From Neoarius graeffei (Eukaryota; Chordata; Actinopteri; Siluriformes; Ariidae): DNA of 64,000 nt. The position numbers and the translations under genes are program-made. Position 1 is the stretch's first letter; each line of letters starts with the position of its first letter. Shown piece after piece: positions 23,442 to 34,437 of the stretch. The stretch is from positions 40,847,943-40,911,942 of the forward strand of contig NC_083571.1 of the NCBI RefSeq assembly GCF_027579695.1. The letters are read 5' to 3'. Under the pieces are notes generated by a model, which was not told where the DNA came from, did no database searches, and worked only from the letters and a program-made list of their open reading frames with translations.

Positions 23442-24565
23442 TGAGAGGGTCAACGACCCATATGACCTCAACAACTCTCCTTAGGGTTGCTTTTAGTCCC
23501 ACTAGAGGATAAATACCTGGAACTCCTCACAAGTCAGACAGAACTGAAGAAGCCTTTCAGATGAGAGGTAAAACATCTTCAAGAATTTCAAGCAAGTCCA
23601 GTTGCCTTCTTTAGCACCTGTGGTAAACAATGTGATTATTTGCAAATCATGGAAACCCTATATTTAATTGAAAATAGTACAAAGGCGACATATCAGATGT
23701 TGTAGCTGAGAAATCTTGTTTGTTTTTTAAAAATATATATACTCATTTTGAATTTTGTGTCGGCAACAAGTTTCAAAAAAGTTGGGACAGGGGAAAGAAA
23801 AGACTGGAAAAGTTGTGTAATGTTAAAAAAATTAAGTAGGTTCATTGGCAACAGGCCAGTAACATGATTGGGTATAAAAAGAGCAAGTAAAGAAAGTAAA
23901 GCTGGGGAAGGGTTCACTACTCTGCGAAAGACTGCAAGGGCAAACAGTGTAACAATTTAAGAATAACGTGCCTCAATGTAAAATTGCAAAGAATTTGGAG
24001 ATCACATCATGTATGGTACATAATATCGACACATAAGTTAAAACCATCTTTAAACAATATCCAGAAACACCACCACCTTCTCTGGGTCTGAGCTCTTTTA
24101 CGATGGACTGAGGCACAGTGGAAAATTGTCCCTAGGTCTGATGGACCAAAAATAGAAATTCTTTTAAGAAATCATAGACAGGAAAGGGACCATCCAGCTT
24201 ATCATCAGTGCACAGTTCAAAAGCCAGCATCTGTGATGGCATGAGGGTGCATTAGTGCACATGACATGGGTAGCATGTACATTTGGGAAGGTATCATGAA
24301 TGCTGAATGATATATACACATTTCATAGCAATATGGTGCCATCCAGACAAAATCATTTTCAGAGAAGGCCTTCCTTCTTTCAGCAAGACAATGTCAAACT
24401 GCTTTCTGCACAATAAAACTGCATGGCTCTGGAATAAAAGAGCCCAGGTGCTAAATTGGCCTGCCTGTAGTCCAGACCTGTCTCCCATTTAAAACTTTTG
24501 GTGCATTATTAAGTGCAAAATACGACAAAGGAGATCCCAAACTGTTGAGCAACTGAAATTGTATA

Positions 24566-26043
24566 CAGTGGTGCTTGAAAGTTTGTGAACCCTTTAGAAT
24601 TTTCTATATTTCTGCATAAATATGACCTAAAACATCGGATTCTCACACAAGTCCTAAAAGTAGATAAAGAGAATCCAGTTAAACAAATGAGACAAAAATA
24701 TTGTACTTGGTCATTTATTTATTGAGGAAAATGATCCAATATTACATATCTGTGAGTGGCAAAAGTATGTGAACCTCTAGGATTAGCAGTTAATTTGAAG
24801 GTGAAATTAGAGTCAGGTGTTTGTCATCCCATTGATTGAAATCAGGTGTGAGTGGGCACCCTGTTTTATTTCAAGAATAGGGATCGATCAAAGGCTGATC
24901 TTCACAACACATGTTTATGGAAGTGTATCATGGCATGAACAAAGGAGATTTCTAAGGACATCCGAAAAAAACGTTGTTGATGCTCATCAGGCTGGAAAAG
25001 GTTACAAAACCATCTCTAAAGAGTTTGGACTCCACCAATCCACAGTCAGACAGATTGTGTACAAATGGAGGAAATTCAAGACCATTGTTACCTTCCCCAG
25101 GAGTGGTCGACCAACAAAGATCACCCCAAGAGCAAGGCGTGTAATAGTCAGCAAGGTCACAAAGGACCCCAGGATAACTTCTAAGCAACTGAAGGCCTCT
25201 CTCACATTGGCTAATATTAATGTGAGAAGGCTATTGGAAAAATGTTGTGTGGATGGATGAGATCAAAATAGAACTTTTTGGTTTAAATGAGAAGCGTTAT
25301 GTTTGGAGAAAGGAAAACACTGCATTCCAGCATAAGAACCTTATCCCATCTGTGAAACATGGTGGTGGTAGTATCATGGTTTGGGCCTGTTTTGCTGCAT
25401 CTGGGCCAGGACGACTTGCCATCATTGAGGAAACAATGAATTCTGAATTATACCAGCGAATTCTAAAGGAAAATGTCAGGACATCTGTCCATGAACTGAA
25501 TCTCAAAAGAAGGTGGGTCATGCAGCAAGACCATGACCCTAAGCACACAAGTCATTCTACCAAAGAATGGTTAAAGAAGAATAAAGTTAATGTTTTGGAA
25601 TGGCCAAGTCAAAGTCATGACCTTAATCCAATGGAAATGATGTGGAACGATCTGAAGCGAGCAGTTCATGTGAGGAAACCCACCAACATTCCAGAGTTGA
25701 AGCTGTTCTTTACGGAGGAATGGGCTAAAATTCCTCCAAGCTGGTGTGCAGGACTGATCAACAGTTACCGGAAACGTTTAGTTGCAGTTATTGCTGCACA
25801 AGGGGATCAAACCAGATACTGAAAGCAAAGGTTCACATACTTTTGCCACTCACAGATATGCAGTATTGGATCATTTTCTTCAGCAAATAAATGACCAAAG
25901 TACAATATTTTTGTCTCATTTGTTTAACTGGGTTCTCTTTATCTACTTTTAGGACTTTCGTGAAAATCTGATGATGTTTTAGATCATATTTATGCAGAAA
26001 TATCGAAAATTCTAAAGGGTTCACAAACTTTCAAGCACCACTG
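24566..26043 (+). mobile_element. Tc1-like transposon, family T, copy 1 (internally deleted)
   Basis: The terminal repeat CAGTGGTGCTTGAAAGTTTG starts at 24566 and its complement ends at 26043; TA flanks both sides. It is 1478 bp against about 1609 bp for copy 2; the missing about 131 bp lies between ATTAATGT and GAGAAGGC near 25224. A second terminal-type motif (GTGAGTGGCAAAAGTATGTG) lies about 190 bp inside each end, so the ends are of the inverted/direct repeat type. It sits in the outer Tc1 relic. Confidence 0.92.
24930..25822 (+). pseudogene. Tc1-type transposase, family T copy 1
   Basis: The start ATG 24930 is followed by TGA as codon 3, and the next bases carry a frame change near 24960. 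HTH text KGYKTISKEFGLHQSTVRQ is present. The deletion removes the region around the first catalytic aspartate's upstream flank. The C-terminal frame 25247-25822 keeps VKHGGGSIMVWACF and SQSHDLNPMEMMWNDLK. It is broken in several ways and inactive. Confidence 0.9.
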
Positions 26044-26075
26044 TACATAGAAAAATAGTAATATCGGACAGACGG

Positions 26076-26766
26076 TTATGTGAAAAATAAGTTTTTTCAA
26101 ATGGTGATAAATTGCTTGCGTCACCTTTTCTGTTTGATTTAAATGCACAATATCATACAATAATATGGCTATTATGCCAGTCTGTCATCTGCAACTTTAA
26201 TATCAGGGTGAAAGTGAAAAAAATTGACTACCCATTGTTCATATCCAAATTAAGCCCCTTGAATTTAGATTGAACCTTGCATTTAAAAGTAAAGTTTCAT
26301 CATAAATAATAAACTACCACACATGAAATTGTTTATTTTATCTCTTTAATATGTACAGATAACAACTTGCATATTTATTCCCTTCAAAATATAGCAATAA
26401 TGCTCTTGGAAGAGCCTAGAATATAAACTGGTAGGAAAAGTCAGTAGAGCAAATAGAGACACATATATAGGTCTAGACTATCCTGGTACTCAACCCAGAA
26501 GTGAAAATAAAGGGTTTTGCTGTGTGCACTGACTGCCACTGGCAACCATACATAGAGCCATATTCTAGGTGCTGTTCACTAGATGGTGCTATGGCATGAT
26601 TTGACCTCGATTCTGTTCCTGGTATCCTGGAATTGGAAAATGAAGAGGCATGCTTTTTGCGCTTTAAATTTTGCCCCTTGCATATTTGACAAGGTTAAAA
26701 ACAGCAAATTTAATAATGTTGAATTGTGCCTAAATCAGCCCTAGATGCCACCAGAATGCACCATTT
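26076..26766. other. Unassigned intron sequence
   Basis: No repeat, exon or RNA gene was recognised. Confidence 0.4.
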
Positions 26767-27142
26767 CATCTCATCTCATTATCTCTAGCCGCTTTATCCT
26801 GTTCTACAGGGTCGCAGGCAAGCTGGAGCCTATCCCAGCTGACTATGGGCGAAAGGCGGGGTACACCCTGGACAAGTCGCCAGGTCATCACAGGGCTGAC
26901 ACATAGACACAGACAACCATTCACACTCACATTCACACCTACGGTCAATTTAGAGTCACCAGTTAACCTAACCTGCATGTCTTTGGACTGTAGGGGAAAC
27001 CGGAGCACCCGGAGGAAACCCACGCAGCCACGGGGAGAATATGCAAACTCCGCACAGAAAGGCCCTCGCCGGCCATGGGGCCCGAACCCAGACCTTCTTG
27101 CTGTGAGGCGACAGTGCTAACCACTGCACCACCGTGCTGCCC
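26767..27142 (-). mobile_element. tRNA-headed SINE
   Basis: A full-length copy on the - strand with a 12-bp duplication AATGCACCATTT at 26755-26766 and 27143-27154. The tail is ATCTCATCTCATTATCTC as read on the + strand. Confidence 0.92.
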
Positions 27143-27784
27143 AATGCACCATTTGAAATCTCTAATTTCAAAATTTTCCAGGGGAGCATGACCCTGGACC
27201 TCCCTAGCAGTCTTCAGGGCCCTCCAGGCCAGGCCAGCCTTTACAGGCTGGGTCCTGCATCAGTAGCACTGCTCTGATAATTTTTTCTGGGGAAAAATTT
27301 GGATCTGTAAATAATAATTAGCGGAATCGACTGGGTAGACATAATTTATTTTTTTTATTACATATGCTTTGTTAGTATAAAGAACTTCAAATGGGTTGAA
27401 TTTATGTTCACAGTTTTGTGTGATGCCTAGATTATCATTATAAATATCTGCCTCTGCCAGTTAGACGAGGCTGTTGTATATAGTGGTATCTGGGAGGATT
27501 AGCTTCATTTAATGCTACATATTCATTTGGCTTGATCCATGTTTCTGTTAAACCCAGTATATTAAATTCCTGATCAGTAATAATTTCATTAACAGTAGGT
27601 GCTTCAGATGTAAGTGATCTAATATTTAGCAGCCCTATCTTTAGATCAAAGGTGCTAGCTGTACATTCAGTATGAGCTAATTATATGTTAATTAGGTTAC
27701 GAAAATAAACTCTGAGTATGTCTACATTTTTGTTTTAGCTCTGGGAACAGACCCAGTATAGTATAGTGGAACCTGAGTGACGAC

Positions 27785-28321
27785 TCAAGTCTTGCCCTCA
27801 AAATTATTCCAGTTATCTATAAAGCCCACATTGTTTTCCGAGAACCACTTGGATATCCAGCAGTTCAGTGACCCTAACCTGCTGTAATTTACATCTCCAA
27901 GCCACACTGGGATGGGGCCAGAGGATATTACAGCATTGGACATTGCTTTCGCCAGTGTAAACACCTCTACAAAGTTACTCTTAGTAAACTCCAACTGACA
28001 AAGTCATATATTGTTAGCTCCTGCATGAATAACTATCTTTGAAAACCTGTGCTTGCCTCGGACCCGAAGATGACCTGCTATGTCCGGCACCTTGGCTCCT
28101 GGTATACACCTAACTAAAGCTGCTGGTGCCCCTAAAGTCCTAGCTAATTCCACATGCTGTAAGATAGAGTCTCCTATAACCAGAGCTCTTTCAGGTTTCT
28201 CAGCGGGTGCTTCACTGAGGAGAGCAAACCTGTGTGACATGTGAAGCAGATAGGAGTGGTGGTCCTGTGGGCAGGCTTTAGCATTAACTTTGGCTCTGCA
28301 ATTATGCTGCCAAATTGTCAC
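27785..28321 (-). pseudogene. LINE ORF1, esterase-like C-terminal part
   Basis: Two frames (28321-28004 and 27994-27785) together show an SGNH-hydrolase-like sequence: GDSILQHVELA (block I, with the nucleophile serine) and IVIHAGANNI (block III-like), then [20 protein letters not shown] and [16 protein letters not shown] frame change lies between them near 28000. In related LINEs the domain is thought to aid membrane or RNP functions in retrotransposition. Cysteine residues of the N-terminal part are far away, beyond the insertions. Confidence 0.75.
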
Positions 28322-28807
28322 CCATTTGCCCTGCTGTGAGGGCTCTAATGACAGAGTAAGGCATCCGGACTTTCCCCTATAGCAGGGATCGGGAACCTAT
28401 GGCTCGCGAGCCAGATGTGGCTCTTTTGATGGCTGCATCTGGCGCGCAGACAAATCTTTAATCAAAAAATAATAACGTAAAAAATTTAAAACATTCTCAT
28501 GTATTTCAATCCATTCATTTTCTACCGCTCATGTTCATGGTTGCAGGTGGCTGGAGCCAATCACAGCTCTCTTCCGGGACAACACCAAATTTCTATTTTT
28601 ATTGGATAATGCGTAACCTACACGGGTCGTTTTGAGGTCAGGAAGTAAACTTCCCTCCTTTTCAAGTAGTCAGCTAGCTAACTGCAGAAACCCTTTTGAC
28701 GAAGAAGATGGCTAAAAGAAAAAAAGATGAGGAGTATCGTACTTTTCAGCAGGAATGGACAGAGGAATTTGCCTTTGTGGAGAGAGCAGGTTCTGCAGTG
28801 TGTCTTA

Positions 28808-30416
28808 CAGTGGTGCTGAAAGTTTGTGAACCCTTTAGAATTTTCTATATTTCTGCATAAATATGACCTAAAGCATCATCAGATTTTCACACAAGTCCTA
28901 AAAGTAGACAAAGAGAACCCAGTTAAACAAATGAGACAAAAATATTATACTTGGCCATTTATTTATTGAGGAAAATGATCCAATATTACATATCTGTGAG
29001 TGGCAAAAGTATGTGAACCTCTAGGATTAGCAGTTAATTTGAAGGTGAAATTAGAGTCAGGTGTTTTCAATCAATGGGATGACAAGCAGGTGTGAGTGGG
29101 CACCATATTTTATTTAAAGAACAAGGATCTATCAAAGTCTGATCTTCACAACACATGTTTGTGGAAGTGCATCATGGCATGAACAAAGGAGATTTCTGGG
29201 GACCTCAGAAAAAGCGTTGTTGATGCTCATCAGGCTGGAAAAGGTTACAAAACCATCTCTAAAGAGTTTGGACTCCACCAATCCACAGTCAGACAGATTG
29301 TGTACAAATGGAGGAAATTCAAGACCATTGTTACCTTCCCCAGGAGTGGTCGACCAACAAAGATCACTCCAAAAGCAAGGCGTGTAATAGTCAGCAAGGT
29401 CACAAAGAACCCCAGGTTAACTTCTAAGCAACTGAAGGCCTCTCTCACATTGGCTAATGTTAATGTTCATGAGTCCACCATCAGGAGAACACTGAACAAC
29501 AATGGTGTACATGGCAGGGTTGCAAGGAGAAAGCCACTGCTCTCCAAAAAGAACATTGCTGCTCATCTGCAGTTTGCTAAAGATCGCATGGACAAGCTAG
29601 AAGGCTATTGGAAAAATGTTTTGTGGATGGATGAGACCAAAATAGAACTTTTTGGTTTAAATGAGAAGCATTATGTTTGGAGAAAGGAAAACACTGCATT
29701 CCAGCATAAGAACCTTATCCCATCTGTGAAACATGGTGGTGGTAGTATCATGGTTTGGGCCTGTTTTGCTGCATCTGGGCCAGGATGGCTTGCCATCATT
29801 GATGGAACAATGAATTCTGAATTATACCAGCGAATTCTAAAGGAAAATGTCAGGACATCTGTCCATGAACTGAATCTCAAGAGAAGGTGGGTCATGCAGT
29901 AAGACAACGACCCTAAGCGCACAAGTCGTTCTACCAAAGAATGGTTAAAGAAGAATAAATTTAATGTTTTGGAATGGCCAAGTCAAAGTCCTGACCTTAA
30001 TCCAATCGAAATGTTGTGGAAGGACCTGAAGCGAGCAGTTCATGTGAGGAAACCCACCAACATCCCAGAGTTGAAGCTGTTCTGTACGGAGGAATGGGCT
30101 AAAATTCCTCCAAGCTGGTGTGCAGGACTGATCAACAGTTACTGGAAATGTTTAGCTGCAGTTATTGCTGCACAAGGGGGTCACACCAGATACTGAAAGC
30201 AAAGGTTCACATACTTTTGCCACTCACAGATATGTAATATTGGATCATTTTCCTCAATAAATAAATGACTAAGTATAATATTTTTGTCTCATTTGTTTAA
30301 CTGGCTTCTCTTTATCTACTTTTAGGACGTGTGTGAAAATCTGATGATGTTTTAGGTCATATTTATGCAGAAATATCGAAAATTCTAAAGGGTTCACAAA
30401 CTTTCAAGCACCACTG
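28808..30416 (+). mobile_element. Tc1-like transposon, family T, copy 2 (full length)
   Basis: It is 1609 bp between TA dinucleotides at 28806-28807 and 30417-30418. The inverted ends are CAGTGGTGCTGAAAG (one base shorter than CAGTGGTGCTTGAAAG elsewhere) and CTTTCAAGCACCACTG. It interrupts the hAT BED-finger frame exactly at a TA. Confidence 0.95.
29174..30196 (+). pseudogene. Tc1-type transposase, family T copy 2
   Basis: A frame of about 341 codons with only two obvious stops: codon 3 TGA (29180-29182, where copies 3 and 4 have CGA) and TAA at 29900-29902 (CAA in relatives). HTH domain text is KGYKTISKEFGLHQSTVRQ. The catalytic D lies in VLWMDETKIELF, the second at the TAAGACAACGACCC site, and the E in PDLNPIEMLWKDLK. 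This is the most complete family T transposase in the window. Confidence 0.93.
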
Positions 30417-32130
30417 TATATGCAATGATAAAATTGCATCGATGAAACGGTCAAATATAAAGCGGCACTTCGACACACGCCATACTACATTTGCATTGAA
30501 ATATCCAGCGGGGGACAGCAGGAAGAAAGCATGTCAAGAGCTACTGTGCAGAGTGCAAGCTAGTCAGCAGCAACTCCGTGTCTGGACCCAACAAGGTGAC
30601 TGGAATTCGGCTAGCTTTGCTGGTGCTTTAGCAATTGTGAGAAACGGAAAGCCATTCACAGATGGGGAGTATGCCAAAACATTCATGCTTGATGTTGCCA
30701 ATGAACTTTTTGACGACTTTTCGGATAAAGACAAAATAATCAGACGAATAAAAGACATGCCTCTGTCAGCAAGAACTGTTCATGATCGTACCATCATGAT
30801 GGCAAATCAAGTTGAGGCAACACAAGTGAAGGACATAAATGCAGCACCATTCTTTTCTCTTGCTTTGGATGAGTCAACAGACGTAAGCCATTTATCCCAG
30901 TTCAGCGTGATTGCAAGGTATGCTGTTGGTGACACACTACGTGAGGAAAGTCTTGCTGTTTTGCCTATGAAACGGACAACAAGAGGGGAGGATTTATTCA
31001 AGCCTTTCACTGAGTTCGCTAAAGAAAAAAATCTACTGATGGATAAACTTATTTCAGTGTGTACTGATGGTGCTCCGTGCATGGTGGGGAAAAACAGAGG
31101 ATTCGTAGCACTTCTTCGTGAACATGAAAAGAGACCCATCCTAAGTTTTCACTGCATCCTACATCAGGAGGCGCTTTGTGCTCAGATGTGTGGTGAGCAG
31201 CTTGGTGAAGTGATGTCGCTGGTCATTCGGGTGGTCAACTTTATTGCTGCCCGAGCTTTAAATGATCGCCAGTTTAAAACACTGCTGGATGAAGTTGGGA
31301 ATAATTATCCTGATCTGCTTCTGCACAGCAATGTGCGTTGGTTGTCAAGAGGGAAGGTGCTCAGCCGTTTCGCGGCTTGTCTGAGGGAAATCCGGACTTT
31401 TCTTGAAATGAAAAACGTCGAGCATCCTGAGTTAGCTAACACTGAGTGGCTCCTGAAGTTCTACTATCTCGTGGACATGACTGAACGTCTGAACCAGTTC
31501 AATGTGAAAATGCAAGGCATTGGAAATACAGTCTTATCCCTTCAACAAGCAGTGTTTGCATTTGAAAACAAGCTGGAACTCTTCATCGCCGACATTGAAA
31601 CAGGTCCTTTACTACACTTTGAAAAACTGGGAGAGTCTAAACATGCATGCACAGCAAGTGACCCTGCTCAACATCTTGATCTCCTGCAGCTAGCGGGCTT
31701 CACTTCTAATCTCCTGCAGTCATTCAAAGTGCGCTTTGGAGAATTTCGTGAGCGCACTCATCTTTTTAAGTTCATCATCCATCCACACGAGTGTGCAGTG
31801 GACAGCACCAACCTGAGTTACATCCCCAGTGTCTCAATCAGAGATTTTGAGCTACAAGCTGCTGACCTGAAGGCCTCACACATGTGAGTGAATAAGTTCA
31901 AGTCACTGAATGAAGATTTGGAAAGACTTGCATGACAGCAAGCAGAGTTGGCGAGCAAACACAAGTGGGGAGAAATGAAAAAACTTCAACCCGCGGACCA
32001 GCTGATTGTCAAAACTTGGAACGCGGTTCCTGTCACATATCACACACTGCAGCGTGAGTATTGCTGTACTGACAATGTTTGGCTCTACGTATGCATGTGA
32101 GCAGTCTTTCTCACATCTAAAGAACATTAA

Positions 32131-33099
32131 AGGAACAGTCCACCGTACTTCCATAATGAAATATGTTCTTCTCTGAATTGAGACGAGCTGATCCGTACCT
32201 CTCTGAGCTTTGTGCGACCTCCCAGTCAGTCAGACGCGCTGTCACTCCTGTTAGCAATGTAGCTAGGCTCAGCATGGCGAATGGTATTTTTTGGGGCTGT
32301 AGTTAGATGTGACCAAACTCTTCCACGTTTTTCCTGTTCACATAGGTTTATATGACCAGTGACATGAAACAAAGTTCAGTTACACAAATTGAAACGTGGC
32401 GATTTTCTATGCTATGGAAAGTCCGCACTATAATGACAGGCGTACTAACACCTTCTGTGCGCTTCGACAGTGCATTGATACCTTCACTCCTCTTCGGGCA
32501 TGGCCAGGCGGGCGAATGCCCTGGTCCGTCCGCCCTGTCTAAAAAAAATGGTACAACTCGAGCCCCATGGTAAAATTGGGACTTTGTCATTTTTCCGCAT
32601 GAGGCCCATGGTAAAACCACACTTCCAGGAGGGGCTGCCATCTGCCTCCCAAGCCGACCGAGAGCGCTCCTCGTCGGGCACGGCCAGGCGGGCGAATGCC
32701 CTGGTCTGTCCGCCCTGTCTAAAAAAAATGGTACAACTCCGAGTGAAGGTATCAATGCGCTGTCGAAGCGCGCAGAAGGTGTTAGTACGCCTGTCATTAT
32801 AGTGCGGACTTTCCATAGCATAGAAAATCGCCACGTTTCAATTTGTGTAACTGAACTTTGTTTCATGTCACTGGTCATATAAACCTATGTAAACAGGAAA
32901 AACGTGGAAGAGTTTGGTCGCATCTAACTACAGCCCCAAAAAATACCATTGGCCATGCTGAGCCTAGCTACATTGCTAACAGGAGTAACAGCGCTTCTGA
33001 CTGACTGGGAGGCTGCACAAAGCTCGGAGAGGTACGGATCAGCTCGTCTCAATTCAGAGAATAACATATTTCATTATGGAAGTACGGTGGACTGTTCCT
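32131..33099. mobile_element. TTAA-site foldback MITE
   Basis: Flanked by TTAA on both sides (32127-32130, 33100-33103). Inverted arms of about 350 bp start AGGAACAGTCCACCGTACTT and end with the complement, giving a large hairpin. The centre (about 32490-32745) holds two direct copies of a GC-rich unit, with GGCCAGGCGGGCGAATGCCC at about 32500 and 32681. TTAA duplication fits piggyBac or Kolobok. It has no transposase. It interrupts the C-terminal domain of the hAT transposase. Confidence 0.9.
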
Positions 33100-33541
33100 T
33101 TAAGACCAACCTACGATCACGTTTAACGGATGGAAGTCTCAACGCCTGCATGAAGCTTAACCTCACCACGTATCAACCAGACTACAAAGCCATCAGCAAA
33201 ACCATGCAGCACCAGAAGTCGCATTAATGGTAAGAAGTACTTTATTTATCATTGGTTAGCAACAGCATAACAACGTTATTAAAAAGAATTCAGAGACTTA
33301 TTGTACTTTAAAAGTGTTGGTCTTACATAAAATGCATACATTTACTTGTATTTAGTGTTAAACATATTGTATGGCTCTCATGGAATTACATTTTAAAATA
33401 TGTGGCGTTCATGGCTCTCTCAGCCAAAAAGGTTCCCGACCCCTGCCCTATAGAGATCTTGCAGTCACGTGACCGGAAAGTACACAGCCGCCATCTTGTC
33501 GGTAAAAAACACCGTTGAATACTGCTGCACTCGTGTACAAA

Positions 33542-33871
33542 ATGGATAAATTTCAACCGACGGACTACACGGCTCATTTCTCTAATGAACAGATAACTAG
33601 ATATATGTCTAAAATAAACGACCTACAGATTAGTGACCCTTATCGATTACCAGACGTAGTTTTCACGACCGTGTCAGTGGATATTGAACTGCCAGAGGTG
33701 GAATACCCAGATGTGTATAATTACCTCATAAACTTTCCCTCGCTGTTCAGTGGTGAAGCACTGCGTGCTTATAAATCTCTGGACAGTTATCTTTACAGAA
33801 ATTCAGGATTTGTCAGCCGCCCTCAGATGTGGCATCTTGTAAACAAGAAAATAACAATCCTCATTGGACGG
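33542..33871 (+). pseudogene. ISL2EU-type second protein, N-terminal exon
   Basis: An ATG opens MDKFQPTDYTAHFSNEQI, an open exon of 110 codons ending at a donor CGG|GTAAGT. It contains ISDPYRLPDVVF, YPDVYNYLINFPS, ALRAYKSLDSYLYR and VNKKITILIGRV. These are the segments that precede the SWIM zinc finger and YqaJ-type nuclease in the accessory ORF of ISL2EU transposons. The rest of the gene is gone. The same region, diverged, lies at 54426-54680 on the - strand. Confidence 0.65.
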
Positions 33872-33944
33872 GTAAGTCACTTAAGTATTACTAGTACTGA
33901 TACTAGATACATCAGTAGTACCTAGTATAGCACTGACCAGCCGA

Positions 33945-34437
33945 TTATAGACTAGAATAAGGTAATTCCAGCTGTAATTCCAAATCGCTTGTTTACCATG
34001 GATCTGGCGTTGGAGAGATAGAGGCTTGGCAGTGGAGATTTGAGTGGCTGTTTTCTGAGCTTAGTCAACAGGCTGGCTCTGCAGCCTTGGTTTTGCTTCC
34101 TCTCCCGATGCCGCCTCCTTCGCCTGCCAGACCCGATAACAATCCACGGAGACCCCGCTGGTCTCGCTATCTCGTCCGGAATGTTGTGCATGCGATGGAA
34201 ATCGCTACAAACCGTCATTTTCTGCTGGAAACCAATGTCCAGTAAGTCCATACGGTTGTAGTGGATATTGAAGTCCAGTACAGACGAACAACACGCAAAA
34301 ATACACACAAAAAACATAAACGTGCACAGGTAGGGAGAGCTTGTAGCCGCAGCCGTTGTAGTAGAATTGTATATAGTAGGGTTTTCCAGAAGAAAAGGTA
34401 GAAGTAGAAGCAGAAGTAGAAGGCGGAAATATGGCAT
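33945..34437 (-). pseudogene. L2-type LINE 5' fragment inside the ISL2EU derivative
   Basis: An open frame from 34437 to 33952 encodes, near its end, RERKQNQGCRASLLTKLRKQ and SPLPSLYLSNARSMVNKRF. These match the start of the endonuclease ORF of L2 LINEs (compare TITLANVRSLDNKLDY in the copy at 1-3300). The fragment is cut off right after this point. It could have been captured, or be what is left after an insertion and deletion. Confidence 0.6.

Larger units (their letters stand above)
15451..23625. mobile_element. Penelope-like element end arranged as a palindrome
   Basis: The left arm starts with GCTAAAGAAGGCAACTGG, CTTGAAGATGTTTCACC and CATCCGAAAAGCTTCTTCAG; the right arm (23500-23620) is its inverse. 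The centre is near 22159 (AGGGT...CACCCT). Excluding insertions, each arm is about 300-350 bp. The same sequence at 36749-37311 continues into a Penelope-type GIY-YIG C-terminal coding region, which is the basis for the family call. A duplication of the host Tc1 sequence, AACAATGTAATTATG at 15436 and AACAATGTGATTATT at 23626, marks the insertion. Both arms carry the Harbinger-like THAP element at the same mirrored site. Penelope elements are known to insert as inverted copies. Confidence 0.7.
15387..26075 (+). mobile_element. Tc1-like relic, outermost level of the nest
   Basis: The left inverted repeat (AACCCCAATTCCAAAAATG, 15388 on) and the first about 60 bases lie left of the Penelope palindrome. 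The rest resumes at 23626 with AACAATGTGATTATTTGC and continues to 24563, then a few bases after 26046. It keeps transposase traces such as the segments at 24060-24560 (text like CTTCTCTGGGTCTGAGC and CCAGACCTGTCTCCC) but with many stops. The 3' end is lost. It is interrupted twice, by the Penelope palindrome (15451-23625) and by a younger Tc1 (24566-26043). Confidence 0.75.
28708..33227 (+). pseudogene. hAT transposase with BED zinc finger, split by two insertions
   Basis: The start is ATG 28708 (MAKRKKDEEYRTF). The BED zinc finger spans the Tc1 insertion: its cysteine pair straddles the TA target and its HFDTRH lies at 30460-30480. The frame 30419-31887 is open and holds the RNase-H-like catalytic core: ALDESTDVSHLSQF (first D), CTDGAPCMVGKN (second D) and HCILHQEALC. 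TGA codons occur at 31885 and again near 31934, and a frame change near 32056. The C-terminal dimerisation text GSTYACEQSFSHL precedes the foldback element, and RSRLTDGSLNAC to the stop at 33227 follows it. It resembles the hAT lineage that also gave rise to domesticated ZBED/GTF2IRD2-like vertebrate genes. It is inactive. Confidence 0.9.
28383..33445 (+). mobile_element. hAT transposon, once autonomous
   Basis: The ends are CAGGGATCGGGAACC (28383) and GGTTCCCGACCCCTG (33445), inverted repeats with one mismatch. The 8-bp duplication CCCTATAG is exact (28375-28382 and 33446-33453). It carries a BED-finger/hAT transposase frame and contains two later insertions: Tc1 copy 2 (28808-30416) and a TTAA foldback element (32131-33099). 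Without them it is about 2.5 kb, a normal size for this hAT group. Confidence 0.93.

Noticed and set aside
30442..31887. A domesticated hAT-derived host gene
   Set aside because: The frame lies within intact hAT ends with an exact 8-bp duplication, is split by two insertions and has stops after 31885, so there is no sign of purifying selection.
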